From: Vibrio gallicus
Lineage (GTDB): Bacteria > Pseudomonadota > Gammaproteobacteria > Enterobacterales > Vibrionaceae
DNA length: 64,000 nucleotides
Assembly (NCBI RefSeq): GCF_024346875.1
Contig: NZ_AP024872.1
Location: forward strand, 434,001 to 498,000
Reading direction: 5' to 3'
Shown here: positions 7,187 to 16,033 of the stretch, in pieces
Layout of the letters: each line of letters begins with the position of its first letter
Numbering within the stretch: position 1 is the first letter of the stretch
Position numbers and translations under genes: made by a program
The notes under the pieces: generated by a model
Told to the model about the DNA's origin: nothing
What the model saw: the letters and a program-made list of their open reading frames with translations, nothing else
Database searches by the model: none

Positions 7187-8143
7187 ATGAGAAAGAAGTG
7201 TATCCCCATCGTTGATGTTCAAATGCGGCAATTGAGCTGTGCCAGATTTAACTCCTTGGTCTCAATTGAAGATTTAAATCAATTAACCGTGCAGCAATAT
7301 AGCCACAACTCATTGTTATCTATGACAAATGATTGGAACCACTTTGTGGAGTTTTGCCATAACAATAACGTAGTTGCCCTACCGGCTTCGACTATCGCAG
7401 TTAGGTTGTTTCTCGACAAGCAAGCCAAGACCAAGAAGTACTCCACAATCAAACGTACTGCCATTAGCATAGGGTTAGTGCATCGTTTTCACGACCACAA
7501 AGACCCATGTAATCACCGGCAGATTAAGCTAAATATGGCGCAAACTCGTTTAGATAAAAAAGGCGACGCTCGTCAAGCCCCCTCTTTTGACCGACAACAT
7601 TTGCAGATACTACAACAGCAGTTAAGCAGTGACAGCGACCTTAAAACGCTAAGAGATGTCGCCCTTGTCTCAGTTATGTTTGAATGTGCCCTAAAACGGA
7701 GCGAGTTAAGAGCGCTTCAATTTGCACAGCTACAATACAAAGCGCCCTACTATTGGATCCGTTTTGGCGAACAGACCTATCAGTTATCTCAGGCCAGCAG
7801 TGATATTTTAGGTAGTTGGATGCTAATGATTGCCGAGCACAGCGGGCCGGTATTTAGGCGACTCGATCGTCACGGCAATATAGGTGATATGGCTCTAGAT
7901 GCTTCGTCTATCTACCGCGTATTTCGTGCAATTGAACAAAGGCTTAATGTGAATACCAAGTTTACCGGACAATCGGCGCGAGTTGGCGCAGTAAAACAGT
8001 TGTCCGCACAGGGATATCACATAACAGACATCACGGAATTTGGACGCTGGGTTAGTCCTGCAATGCCTGCCCAATACCTAGGTAAACAGGTAATGGCAGA
8101 CAAAGAGCGCTTACGATTCAAGACCATAAAACCTTGGGATTAA
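7187..8143 (+). CDS. tyrosine recombinase-like protein with substituted catalytic residues
   Basis: A 318-residue protein: N-terminal SAM-like core-binding domain (about residues 25-125) and a C-terminal phage-integrase catalytic domain (about 130-305). Box I is CALKRSELRAL, where the usual catalytic Arg of GLRxSEL is K170; box II is GQSARVGA, with Q262 in place of the usual His and R265 kept; then GRW and the nucleophile Y297 in PAMPAQYLG. So Arg-I and His are replaced while Arg-II, Trp and Tyr remain. Neighbours are housekeeping genes (yciH, ddl), with no att repeats or cargo seen. It ends convergently and overlaps ddl by 4 bases. It may be a domesticated or weakly active recombinase. Confidence 0.8.
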   Translation: MRKKCIPIVDVQMRQLSCARFNSLVSIEDLNQLTVQQYSHNSLLSMTNDWNHFVEFCHNNNVVALPASTIAVRLFLDKQAKTKKYSTIKRTAISIGLVHRFHDHKDPCNHRQIKLNMAQTRLDKKGDARQAPSFDRQHLQILQQQLSSDSDLKTLRDVALVSVMFECALKRSELRALQFAQLQYKAPYYWIRFGEQTYQLSQASSDILGSWMLMIAEHSGPVFRRLDRHGNIGDMALDASSIYRVFRAIEQRLNVNTKFTGQSARVGAVKQLSAQGYHITDITEFGRWVSPAMPAQYLGKQVMADKERLRFKTIKPWD

Positions 8144-9132
8144 AGGCTGCGTTTTATCGCTTGAGCAAGGAATTCAGAAAATTGATGTCCGTTGTTTATC
8201 ACCATTTTCGGGAACATTGAAATAGGTGTCATCCCCGGGAAGGTATTCACCTCGTTCAAGTAAATATCGCCTTCTTGGGTTAAAAAGAAATCAATTCGCG
8301 ACAAATCCTTAAGCCCCATCTGGGTGAAAACGCGTCGAGAATATTGTTCAATGAGCTCAAGTTGTTGCTCAGTGAGTCCTTTTGCCTCAACTTCAGTAAC
8401 TGCATGGCTATCACAGCTGTATTTTTCTTCATAGGTGTAGAAGCTATCAACCGGTGCGGCCACTTCTCCAGGCGGTGTGACAATAAGCTCACCGTTATAC
8501 TGATAAGCAGCAACCTCAAGTTCGCGGGTAACTACGGTCTTCTCAACTAACACTTGGTCTGAATAGCCAAATGCGTTTTGAATCGCTGTTGCAACCGCAC
8601 CCTCTGACGTGACCTTGTAACAACCAACAGAAGAGCCTTGGCGAGCAGCTTTAACAAACAGCCCACCCCATTGTTCAAACGCTTGCTGCGCTTTCTCAAT
8701 ACTGTGCGGGTTATTTTGAGTTAGGAATAAATAGGGTGTATTGGCAACATCAATTGCATCATACCAAAGCTTAGAGGTGATTTTATTGAAGCTATTACTG
8801 CTTGCCTCTGGTCCACAGCCTAAATACGGGATGTTAGCCAGTTCAAACAGCGATTGAATATCGCCAGTTTCGCCCGGATAACCATGAATACAAGGGACAA
8901 TGTAATCAAGGTGCGTGCGTTTTTGTTGATCGACTAACTCTGAACTATGGATATCTAGGTAACATTCATTCCCATCACTAAGTACCCATTTATCATTCTT
9001 AAGCTCGACACGAACAACATTAAACTCCGCGGTTAACGCTAATTGTTGTTGCACATAGTCTGCAGAAACTAATGAAACCTCATGTTCTGAAGAACCGCCG
9101 CCGCACAATAACAGCACATTAATTTTTGACAT
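8140..9132 (-). CDS. ddl: D-alanine--D-alanine ligase
   Basis: A 330-residue ATP-grasp enzyme that joins two D-alanines for peptidoglycan precursors in the cytoplasm. Visible motifs: VLLCGGGSSEHEVSLVSA at the N-terminus, YLGCGPEASSNSFNKITSK, VKAARQGSSVGCYKV, and C-terminal RIDFFLTQEGDIYLNEVNTFPGMTPISMFP with the metal-binding E and N. The length is usual for the chromosome II Ddl of vibrios. It follows the SPOR lipoprotein gene by 24 bases on the same strand, so both probably form one cell-envelope operon. Its stop overlaps the convergent recombinase gene. Confidence 0.95.
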   Translation of the reverse strand: MSKINVLLLCGGGSSEHEVSLVSADYVQQQLALTAEFNVVRVELKNDKWVLSDGNECYLDIHSSELVDQQKRTHLDYIVPCIHGYPGETGDIQSLFELANIPYLGCGPEASSNSFNKITSKLWYDAIDVANTPYLFLTQNNPHSIEKAQQAFEQWGGLFVKAARQGSSVGCYKVTSEGAVATAIQNAFGYSDQVLVEKTVVTRELEVAAYQYNGELIVTPPGEVAAPVDSFYTYEEKYSCDSHAVTEVEAKGLTEQQLELIEQYSRRVFTQMGLKDLSRIDFFLTQEGDIYLNEVNTFPGMTPISMFPKMVINNGHQFSEFLAQAIKRSL

Positions 9133-9156
9133 TATTATTTATACCTAACTCAATAA

Positions 9157-9726
9157 TTACTTAATCAACTCAAAGCTTTGCGTGTCAGAAAGCTCGCTAT
9201 CGGAGAAGTTTTTAACAAATGGCTTTAATTTTTGTAAGTCTTGTGGCATCGCTGCGATTGTCGCCTTAGTTTGGTCATAATCACCAAAGTCGCCCATTAC
9301 CACTGAATAGACAGTTTTTCCGGATATTTGTTTTTGTTGCACCCATAATGAGGAGTCTAAATTCAGGCTCTTAGCAAACGCCATCGCTTTATCATGATCA
9401 GACAACGTCGCCAATTGAATGGCAAACCCTTGGCTTGGCGCTTGTTTGTTTGCATCATCAGTTTGTGGTTGTGACTCGTCTACCGCGACAGGTGTAGCTG
9501 CAACCTCTTGTTCTGAGATCGCTTGTTGGTCCTGAACGACCGGCTGGTTTACTACTACGTCGTCTTCATCTTGGGCTGCGGATGGTTGCTCTACTGGATC
9601 AACAACTTGTGGTTGCTGTTGGAACTGCTCTTGGTAGCCCTCTGATTCAACTTGAGTTTGATATTCATCACTCGAGCTGCAAGCTCCCAACAATAACGCG
9701 ATACTGATAATGGCAATTTTTTTCAT
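9157..9726 (-). CDS. SPOR-domain lipoprotein
   Basis: A 189-residue lipoprotein. The signal peptide MKKIAIISIALLLGAC ends in a lipobox with Cys16. A low-complexity Q/E/V/P-rich linker (about residues 20-95) is followed by a SPOR domain (about 98-175: GFAIQLATLSDHDKAMAFAK ... VVMGDFGDYDQTKATIAAM), which binds denuded septal peptidoglycan. The residue after Cys is Ser, which favours outer-membrane sorting. It precedes ddl in an apparent operon, fitting a cell-wall role. The promoter lies in the 190-base divergent region shared with the Pat-like gene. Confidence 0.88.
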   Translation of the reverse strand: MKKIAIISIALLLGACSSSDEYQTQVESEGYQEQFQQQPQVVDPVEQPSAAQDEDDVVVNQPVVQDQQAISEQEVAATPVAVDESQPQTDDANKQAPSQGFAIQLATLSDHDKAMAFAKSLNLDSSLWVQQKQISGKTVYSVVMGDFGDYDQTKATIAAMPQDLQKLKPFVKNFSDSELSDTQSFELIK

Positions 9727-9922
9727 AACAAGGGCTCTATCCTTAAGATTTTATAAAATGATGCCATCATCTGATTGATAAGCAAGGAAATAGTCATTTG
9801 ATTCGATAATCTGTTGTGATCACATACGCACATTTTACTAATCCATAACAAAAGCCACAAAATATCGATACGTTTTAGATTAATATTAAACCATCGCTCA
9901 GATATCTCACTACGGAACTGTG

Positions 9923-12286
9923 ATGGACTCGTTATTCAATCCTAGAAGCCTTGCCATAATCGGAGCGTCCAACCAACCTCGCTCTGCGGGTAACGTGATC
10001 ATAAAAAACCTGCTAAAAAGTGATTACAGCGGAACTATCTTACCCGTCAATCCAAAACATACCTCTGTGGCAGGGATATTGTGTTATCCATCATTGAGCG
10101 AGCTGCCCATAAGCACAGAATTTGCTGTGATTTGCATTGAGCATTTTGATGACGAGATACTGTTTGAACAAATGCGCACCTCCGGCGTACGCGTCGCGAT
10201 AATTATTGCCAATACTTTTTACGACCCAAGCAAATTCTCTACACTCAGAGCATTATCGGCGCGCTACAAAATCCGTTTGTTGGGCCCAAACAGCCTGGGT
10301 ATCATTTTACCTTGGGCAAATCTCAACGCCTCTCTATCACCAACCCCGGTGTTACCAGGGAAAATAGCCTTTGTATCTCAGTCAGCGGCAATGGGGAGTA
10401 CCATCTTAGATTGGGCGGCAGAGAAGAACATCGGCTTTTCAGCCTATATTTCTATCGGTAGTATGGCTGATGTGGGGGTGTCAGAGGTTATTGATTACCT
10501 TGCAATGCACAGCAAAACAGAAGCAATATTGCTCTATATTGAACATATTAAAGATGCGCGAAGCTTCATTTCAGCGGCGCGTTCATGTGCGCGGAACAAG
10601 CGAATCTTGGTGTTAAAAGGCGCGCGTAATGACGCATCAAAATCGCTGTCGATTCAGCATCACGGTGGCCTTAAATCTCTTAATGTTGTATACGATTCCG
10701 CATTTGAGCGCAGTGGGATTTTACAGGTATTCTCAACCCATGAGCTATTTGCGGCCGCAGAAACCTTGACTCATTCTGTTCCTCTTAAAGGTAAGAGATT
10801 AGCCATCATTACCAATGGCTCGGGCCCTGCGGTAATCGCTACCGATACCCTATATCGACTTGGGGGTAAGTTAGCGCAACTCAATGATGCAACCCAGGAC
10901 AAGATAAACAGCCTAACCGGTAATCAATCTAGTCACTGTAATCCGATTGATATATCAGGAGAAGACCAGGTTAGCCGGCTATCTCAGGTATTAGAGCATC
11001 TAATGGAAAGCGACTGCGTGGATGCCATCCTCGTTATGTATAGTCCAACAGCACTTGCTGACCCGGTTTATGTTGCGCAAACCATTCTTGATACCTACCA
11101 GCGCCACCCTAAACGACAACGAATTAATTTATTAACCAATTGGTTAGGTGAAACCAGTGCCAAGCAAGCGCGTAACCTGTTCGCCGAGGCAGGAATTCCT
11201 ACCTATCGCACCCCAGAAAGCAGTGTCACGGCATTTATGCACCTTATTCGCTATCGCGCCAGTCAGATCCAGCTTATGGAGACACCATTATCCATCACCA
11301 AAGCGCGTCAGCCACTTACTGAGGTTGTCTCAATTCTTGACTCTGTATCTGGTTCCATTTCAAGAGAGGTGGCACACCGAATTCTCAGTCACTACGACTT
11401 GAATCTGATCACTCAGTTACGGCCAGTCGACCTTTATATCAAAATGTATAATGACCCTACCTTCGGTGCCGTGATTGCCCTTTCACGATTGGACGATGCA
11501 CAAGACCATTTACTGACCATTGGCCTACCACCACTCAATCAAAAGCTTGCTCAAACCCTGATAAAAGATGCCCTAAAGCAACAAAAATTAGCCCCTTTAT
11601 CTGAAACGAGGTTTGACCAATTAACTCGAAACTTAGTCTCTTTTTCGCAGATGGTCATTGATTTACCGTGCATTAGCGGGATAACACTGGCTGGGGTGTT
11701 TGATAGCCAACATCAACTCAACTACATTGACGCATGGTTAGAAACCTCAGCCAAGGAATCAACCTTCGCCATAAAAGCCTACCCTGTTGAACTCGAACAA
11801 AGCACCCAACTAAAAGACGCCACTAAGGTTACAATTAGACCTATTCGTCCAGAAGACGAACCGAACCACGCGGCGTTTATTAGCAAGGTAAGCAAAGAAG
11901 ATCTGTATAAGCGTTTCTTTAGTGACGTGGGTGAATTCGACCATATGGCTCTCGCAAATCTCACTCAAATTGATTATGACCGTGAAATGGCGTTCATTGC
12001 CGAATTGGACGGAGATATCATAGGTGTGGCTAGAGTTATTACCAATATCCGTAACAATGTGGCTGAGTTTGCGGTATTGATACGCTCTGATAAAAAAGGA
12101 GTCGGGTTAGGTAAAATACTAATGCAAGCGGCGATACAACACAGCCGCAACAAAGGCCTTAAGCGCTTAGAGGGGGTCACTATGCCTACCAACCGCGGAA
12201 TGATAGGGCTAGCGCAAGCATTGGGCTTTAGTGTCGCGGTCGACTTTGAAGAAGGGATTGCCGAAATGAAGCTAGATTTTAGTTAA
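9923..12286 (+). CDS. Pat-like NDP-forming acyl-CoA synthetase/GNAT fusion, reduced ATP-grasp
   Basis: About 787 residues (a GTG directly before the ATG is an alternative start). Order: CoA-binding domain (about 1-125, LFNPRSLAIIGASNQPRSAG), succinyl-CoA-ligase-like domains (about 130-460, including LAIITNGSGPAVIATD and the NPIDI motif), a shortened ATP-grasp remnant (about 465-620), and a C-terminal GNAT domain (about 630-787, VTIRPIRPEDEPNH ... VLIRSDKKGVGLGKILMQ). The family includes the protein lysine acetyltransferase Pat/PatZ (YfiQ). E. coli Pat has about 886 residues; the loss here falls in the N-terminal half of ATP-grasp, where the usual ALKIVSPDIPHKSDVGGV-type stretch is missing. 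Acetyl transfer should be intact; synthetase activity unlikely. Confidence 0.82.
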   Translation: MDSLFNPRSLAIIGASNQPRSAGNVIIKNLLKSDYSGTILPVNPKHTSVAGILCYPSLSELPISTEFAVICIEHFDDEILFEQMRTSGVRVAIIIANTFYDPSKFSTLRALSARYKIRLLGPNSLGIILPWANLNASLSPTPVLPGKIAFVSQSAAMGSTILDWAAEKNIGFSAYISIGSMADVGVSEVIDYLAMHSKTEAILLYIEHIKDARSFISAARSCARNKRILVLKGARNDASKSLSIQHHGGLKSLNVVYDSAFERSGILQVFSTHELFAAAETLTHSVPLKGKRLAIITNGSGPAVIATDTLYRLGGKLAQLNDATQDKINSLTGNQSSHCNPIDISGEDQVSRLSQVLEHLMESDCVDAILVMYSPTALADPVYVAQTILDTYQRHPKRQRINLLTNWLGETSAKQARNLFAEAGIPTYRTPESSVTAFMHLIRYRASQIQLMETPLSITKARQPLTEVVSILDSVSGSISREVAHRILSHYDLNLITQLRPVDLYIKMYNDPTFGAVIALSRLDDAQDHLLTIGLPPLNQKLAQTLIKDALKQQKLAPLSETRFDQLTRNLVSFSQMVIDLPCISGITLAGVFDSQHQLNYIDAWLETSAKESTFAIKAYPVELEQSTQLKDATKVTIRPIRPEDEPNHAAFISKVSKEDLYKRFFSDVGEFDHMALANLTQIDYDREMAFIAELDGDIIGVARVITNIRNNVAEFAVLIRSDKKGVGLGKILMQAAIQHSRNKGLKRLEGVTMPTNRGMIGLAQALGFSVAVDFEEGIAEMKLDFS

Positions 12287-12368
12287 ATAATACCGTTTTA
12301 GGCTAAGAATACGGATGGTGCTATGTTACAATCCTCGGCCTTTACCCTGAGCTAACGAGAATATTTTC

Positions 12369-12725
12369 ATGTCAACTAAGCAAGAGCTACAAAATCTACA
12401 TAACCGCATCGAAACCTGTAAGCGTAAACTCGACGCGGCTAAATCACGTAGCGATCAGGAAATGATCAGTAAATTTACTGATGAAATTGAAAAGCTTACC
12501 AAAAAAGCAAATACGCTTAAGCATAAGCAAAGCTACGACATGAACAAGGAACGCAAGACTCTACTTGATATGCCTTTTTCTCGTGAAATTACCAAAGCAG
12601 AACAAGCAGATATGGGTAAACTAAAACGCTCTGTCAAAGGACTGGTTGTTGTACACCCTACGACCAAACTAGGTAAAGAATTACGCGTTGACGTAATGAC
12701 AGGTTTCGCTCCAAAAAAATTCTAA
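12369..12725 (+). CDS. yibL: YibL-family ribosome-associated protein
   Basis: A 118-residue, lysine-rich protein with a long N-terminal coiled-coil helix (residues about 4-65) and the conserved C-terminal block DMPFSREITKAEQADMGKLKRSVKGLVVVHPTTKLGKELRV (given here in parts: FSREITKAEQADMGKLK and VVVHPTTKLG). This is the YibL/DUF2810 family, found associated with ribosomes in E. coli. It follows the Pat-like gene by 82 bases and probably has its own promoter there. A strong hairpin lies 10 bases after the stop. Confidence 0.88.
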   Translation: MSTKQELQNLHNRIETCKRKLDAAKSRSDQEMISKFTDEIEKLTKKANTLKHKQSYDMNKERKTLLDMPFSREITKAEQADMGKLKRSVKGLVVVHPTTKLGKELRVDVMTGFAPKKF

Positions 12726-12735
12726 TCTCCCCCCA

Positions 12736-12756
12736 CTGCGCGTCCATGACGCGCAG
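12736..12756 (+). other. perfect GC-rich hairpin between yibL and the DMT transporter
   Basis: CTGCGCGT-ccatg-ACGCGCAG, 8-bp perfect stem. The following bases TTCAGTTG are not a full T-tract, so it may be a weak terminator for yibL or a structure just before the next start codon. Confidence 0.6.
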
Positions 12757-12776
12757 TTCAGTTGTATAAAGTAATC

Positions 12777-13682
12777 ATGCCCACAACACACTCATTGATA
12801 CCTACTGGTGTCCGTTTCATGCTGTTATCAGCACTCGGCTTTGCCTTCATGTCCGCTTGTGTTAAATACGTCTCCAACCACGGAGTACCCGTATTTGAGA
12901 TTGTTGCAGCGCGTGCACTGGTATCTTTGGTCATTAGTTATGCTGACGTAAAAAGAAAACGGATCTCCATTTGGGGAAACAACAAGCCTTTGCTTATTTT
13001 ACGCGGTGTGGTTGGCTCTATGGCATTGATGTGTGTCTATTATGCGATTACGACTTTGCCATTGGCTGAAGCAACGATTTTACAATACACCCATCCCGTA
13101 TTTACCGCACTTCTCGGTTTATTGTTCTTAAAAGAGACCATTAAGCTACCTACGATAGCTTGCATAGCCCTTTGCTTGGTCGGTTTAATCGTTATTGTCC
13201 AACCATCAATGGCAAACCCTACCACAAGTGAATTGCCACCCTTTAGTATCATGGTAGCCTTGCTGGGTGCTTTGGGTAGTTCTATCGCTTATGTGATCGT
13301 AAGAAAGCTAAGCAATAGCGAAGATAGCTCTGTAATTATCTTTTATTTTCCGCTAATAGCCCTACCGGTTTCACTGGTTTTAGGGTGGGATACCCTCATT
13401 TTGCCAAGTATGAATATGATTCTATTACTGGTTTTAGTGGGAATATTTACTCAGATTGGCCAATTTGGATTAACCAAAGCGATGCAAACCCAAGCCGCAG
13501 GACAGGCATCGGCCTACTCTTACGTACAGATTATTTTTTCTGCGCTGCTCGGCATATGGTTATTTCAAGAAAGCCCTACGATATCTACCTATATAGGCGC
13601 GGCACTGATAGTAATCGGCGCAATGGTGAATGTATTTGGTCAGCGTATCGCCTTGGCGTTTAAAGGTCGCTCACACGATTAA
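12777..13682 (+). CDS. EamA-family (DMT) drug/metabolite transporter
   Basis: About 301 residues from the ATG at 12777 (an in-frame TTG at 12762 adds five residues; neither has a strong ribosome binding site). Ten hydrophobic segments in two EamA repeats; signatures are PLAEATILQYTHPVFTALLG in repeat one and AYSYVQIIFSALLGIWLFQE in repeat two. An inner-membrane exporter of small metabolites or amino acids; substrate unknown. Its stop lies only 6 bases from the convergent stop of the LysR gene, which is a frequent partner arrangement but does not prove regulation. Confidence 0.85.
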   Translation: MPTTHSLIPTGVRFMLLSALGFAFMSACVKYVSNHGVPVFEIVAARALVSLVISYADVKRKRISIWGNNKPLLILRGVVGSMALMCVYYAITTLPLAEATILQYTHPVFTALLGLLFLKETIKLPTIACIALCLVGLIVIVQPSMANPTTSELPPFSIMVALLGALGSSIAYVIVRKLSNSEDSSVIIFYFPLIALPVSLVLGWDTLILPSMNMILLLVLVGIFTQIGQFGLTKAMQTQAAGQASAYSYVQIIFSALLGIWLFQESPTISTYIGAALIVIGAMVNVFGQRIALAFKGRSHD

Positions 13683-13688
13683 TCAGAG

Positions 13689-14591
13689 TTATTTCCTATC
13701 CAATAACTCAAGATCGCATATCTTGGATAGGTTACGAATAACCCATGCCTTAGCTTTACCCATCTGATTACGCTTCCAAGCCACAATCAGTTCAAGGTTT
13801 CCATGTTCACTGCCCTCTATGCGCTTTAGCTTTCCCTGCTCGATTTTTTGTTGCGCAACATGAGTGGATAAAGTGCCAATACCAAGCCCCATTTCTAGCG
13901 CTTCTAGTTTTGCTGCAAAGTTGGATACCGTTAGGCGTGATTGTTTTTCCAACACATTAATACTTCTAACTGGGTTAGTTCTGGCTGAATCCGCAATCGC
14001 AATCACCCTATATTTGGTTTGTGCCTCGCGATCAAACTCACTACTACGTTTATGTACTTGATGCGATGGTGCGGCAACCCAAGTAAAACCTATATTACCT
14101 ATAGTTTGTATCTTTGCCTCAGGCAACATATTTCCTATCTTGGGTGTAACGAGAATATCCGCCCTATCACTACTCAATGACTCCCAGCTACCTGCTAAGA
14201 TCTCCTCTTGAAGCTTGAGTCTGGTCTTGCTGCGCTTACCCAACTCTTCGACTAACGGAAAAAAATGCGAGACCGGGATCACCCCATCAAAGGCGATGGT
14301 AAGCTCTAATTCCCAGCCATTTGCTACACTATTAGCATCGGCTATCATTTCTTGTGTTGCGGTTAGAATCATGCGCCCTTTGTCTAATAAAACCCGCCCT
14401 GCGGGCGTAAGTTTAGCTCTATGGCCTGAGCGATCAAAGATAACAATATCAAGCTCTTGCTCTAACTTCTGGATTTGATAGCTCAATGAGGATGGTGCAC
14501 GGTCTAACTCTTCTGCTGCCGCAGAAAAGCTGCTTCTTCGCTCAATTGCGTCCAAGATATGCATCGCTTCTAACGTGATTGGGGTGATCAT
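13689..14591 (-). CDS. LysR-family transcriptional regulator
   Basis: 300 residues from the ATG at 14591, chosen because an AAGGA ribosome binding site precedes it; a longer frame to 14639 would run through the upstream terminator region. The N-terminal HTH (LEAMHILDAIERRSSFSAAAEELDRAPSSLSYQIQKLEQELD, quoted in short: SFSAAAEELDRAPSSLSYQI) is typical LysR; the C-terminal part (about 90-295) is the periplasmic-binding-protein-like effector domain. It faces the DMT transporter tail to tail. A nested inverted repeat (CCTATC/CAAGAT ... ATCTTGGATAGG, about 13693-13730) inside its last codons may end both convergent transcripts. Confidence 0.88.
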   Translation of the reverse strand: MITPITLEAMHILDAIERRSSFSAAAEELDRAPSSLSYQIQKLEQELDIVIFDRSGHRAKLTPAGRVLLDKGRMILTATQEMIADANSVANGWELELTIAFDGVIPVSHFFPLVEELGKRSKTRLKLQEEILAGSWESLSSDRADILVTPKIGNMLPEAKIQTIGNIGFTWVAAPSHQVHKRSSEFDREAQTKYRVIAIADSARTNPVRSINVLEKQSRLTVSNFAAKLEALEMGLGIGTLSTHVAQQKIEQGKLKRIEGSEHGNLELIVAWKRNQMGKAKAWVIRNLSKICDLELLDRK

Positions 14592-14629
14592 CAAAATCCT
14601 TTTGTGGATTGCTCCGTTTAGTAAATACG

Positions 14630-14656
14630 AAAAAGCCAACTCGGTTGAGTTGGCTT
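14630..14656 (-). terminator. rho-independent terminator of the 25-residue membrane protein gene
   Basis: On the minus strand AAGCCAACTC-AACC-GAGTTGGCTT followed by TTTTCG. It lies about 45 bases after the stop of the small gene at 14702-14779 and before the LysR start, so it ends a separate short transcript. Confidence 0.85.
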
Positions 14657-14701
14657 ACAGATAGCTTAAATTGTAAATGAAAAGGAGTGGCTATCAAAAA
14701 G

Positions 14702-14779
14702 TTATTTGTTAGCGTTTATCTCTTTTTTAAGCATAACAACCGCTGACACAATAAACGTAACAATTAACGCTAATTCCAT
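14702..14779 (-). CDS. 25-residue single-span membrane microprotein
   Basis: Encodes MELALIVTFIVSAVVMLKKE followed by INANK. The first 16 residues form one hydrophobic helix; the C-terminal tail is basic (KKE...K), predicting an N-out/C-in small inner-membrane protein. A ribosome binding site GGGGA lies about 6 bases before the ATG. The gene is bracketed by about 120 bases of noncoding DNA toward galE and a strong rho-independent terminator on its own strand, so it is a complete independent transcription unit. I do not recognise a family; such microproteins often bind larger membrane complexes. Reality of the gene is supported by context, function unknown. Confidence 0.6.
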   Translation of the reverse strand: MELALIVTFIVSAVVMLKKEINANK

Positions 14780-14900
14780 TATATTCCCCACTATATATAC
14801 AAGATATGTCTAATTCAGACCTGACGTTCCGTGTCCCGAAACAAAACTCTACCAATAGTGTAACAACATATGAGGAAATATTTACATCGTTTATTCGGAA

Positions 14901-15914
14901 TTATTCAGGGTAACCATTCGGATTTTCCGATTGCCAACGCCATGTATCTTGTGTCATTTGTTGTAAACTGCGGGTTGCTTTCCATCCTAGCTCTTTTTCA
15001 GCCTTGGCCGGATCAGCCCAGCACTCGGCAATATCTCCAGCGCGACGCGGAGCAATCTTATATGCGATACTTTTACCGCTAGCTTGCTCAAACGCTTTAA
15101 CCATATCTAATACGCTTGAACCATTACCCGTTCCTAGATTAAAGGTATGTAGTCCACTGCGGTCGCCGACTTTAGTTAGCGCCGCGATATGACCATCTGC
15201 AAGATCCATAACATGGATGTAATCGCGCACCCCGGTACCATCTGGAGTTGCATAGTCGTCACCAAATACTGATAGGTACTCTCGACGGCCCACCGCTACT
15301 TGCGCCACAAATGGCATCAGATTATTAGGAATTCCTTGGGGATCCTCGCCTAAACGACCACTTTGGTGCGAGCCAACAGGGTTAAAGTAACGTAGCAAAG
15401 TGATACTCCAATCCGGGTTAGCTTTTTGGAAATCAGTAAGGCATTCCTCAACCATTAACTTGCTACGTCCGTATGGATTAGTCGCGCTGGTTGGGAAGTC
15501 TTCTGTGATAGGCACAGTATGTGGGTCACCATAAACCGTAGCCGACGAGCTAAAGATCAAGCTGTTTACACCAGCCTCTCGCATTGCATCGACCAAAACT
15601 AATGTACCATTCACATTGTTGTCATAGTATTCCAATGGCTTTTGCACTGATTCACCCACAGCTTTTAAGCCAGCGAAATGGATAACCGCATCAATATTGT
15701 ACTGGCGCATAGTTGAAACCAATAGTTCTTTATCGCGGATATCACCTTTAACAAAAGCAAGCTCTTGACCCGTTACCTCATGTAAGCGTGAAGTAACACT
15801 GGCTTTACTGTTATACAGGTTGTCAAAGATGATAGGAGTTATGTTGGCTTGGAGAAGCTGAATACATGTGTGGCTACCGATATAGCCCATACCGCCGGTT
15901 ACTAATACGTTCAT
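14901..15914 (-). CDS. galE: UDP-glucose 4-epimerase
   Basis: A 337-residue short-chain dehydrogenase/reductase of the extended type that interconverts UDP-glucose and UDP-galactose with bound NAD. Motifs: VTGGMGYIGSHTCIQLLQ (NAD site), FSSSATVYGDP with catalytic Ser, and TNPYGRSKLMVEE with the catalytic Tyr/Lys (YxxxK). C-terminal ECWADPAKAEKELGWKATR is also typical. Here galE stands alone, without galT, galK or galM beside it, so it probably supplies sugars for surface polysaccharide as well as galactose use. Complete, normal length. Confidence 0.95.
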   Translation of the reverse strand: MNVLVTGGMGYIGSHTCIQLLQANITPIIFDNLYNSKASVTSRLHEVTGQELAFVKGDIRDKELLVSTMRQYNIDAVIHFAGLKAVGESVQKPLEYYDNNVNGTLVLVDAMREAGVNSLIFSSSATVYGDPHTVPITEDFPTSATNPYGRSKLMVEECLTDFQKANPDWSITLLRYFNPVGSHQSGRLGEDPQGIPNNLMPFVAQVAVGRREYLSVFGDDYATPDGTGVRDYIHVMDLADGHIAALTKVGDRSGLHTFNLGTGNGSSVLDMVKAFEQASGKSIAYKIAPRRAGDIAECWADPAKAEKELGWKATRSLQQMTQDTWRWQSENPNGYPE

Positions 15915-16033
15915 CTAAATACTGACTCAATGTGATGTGAATAACGCTATATTAAAGAAACAGCCGCGAGATAGCAAAAAACCGATTAAAGAATCTATAC
16001 TTAATTCCAATTAAACAATAACTTAATCATACA

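Noticed and set aside
7100..8150. Integrase as mark of a genomic island
   Set aside because: No direct repeats, tRNA, cargo genes or composition change; flanked by conserved housekeeping genes.
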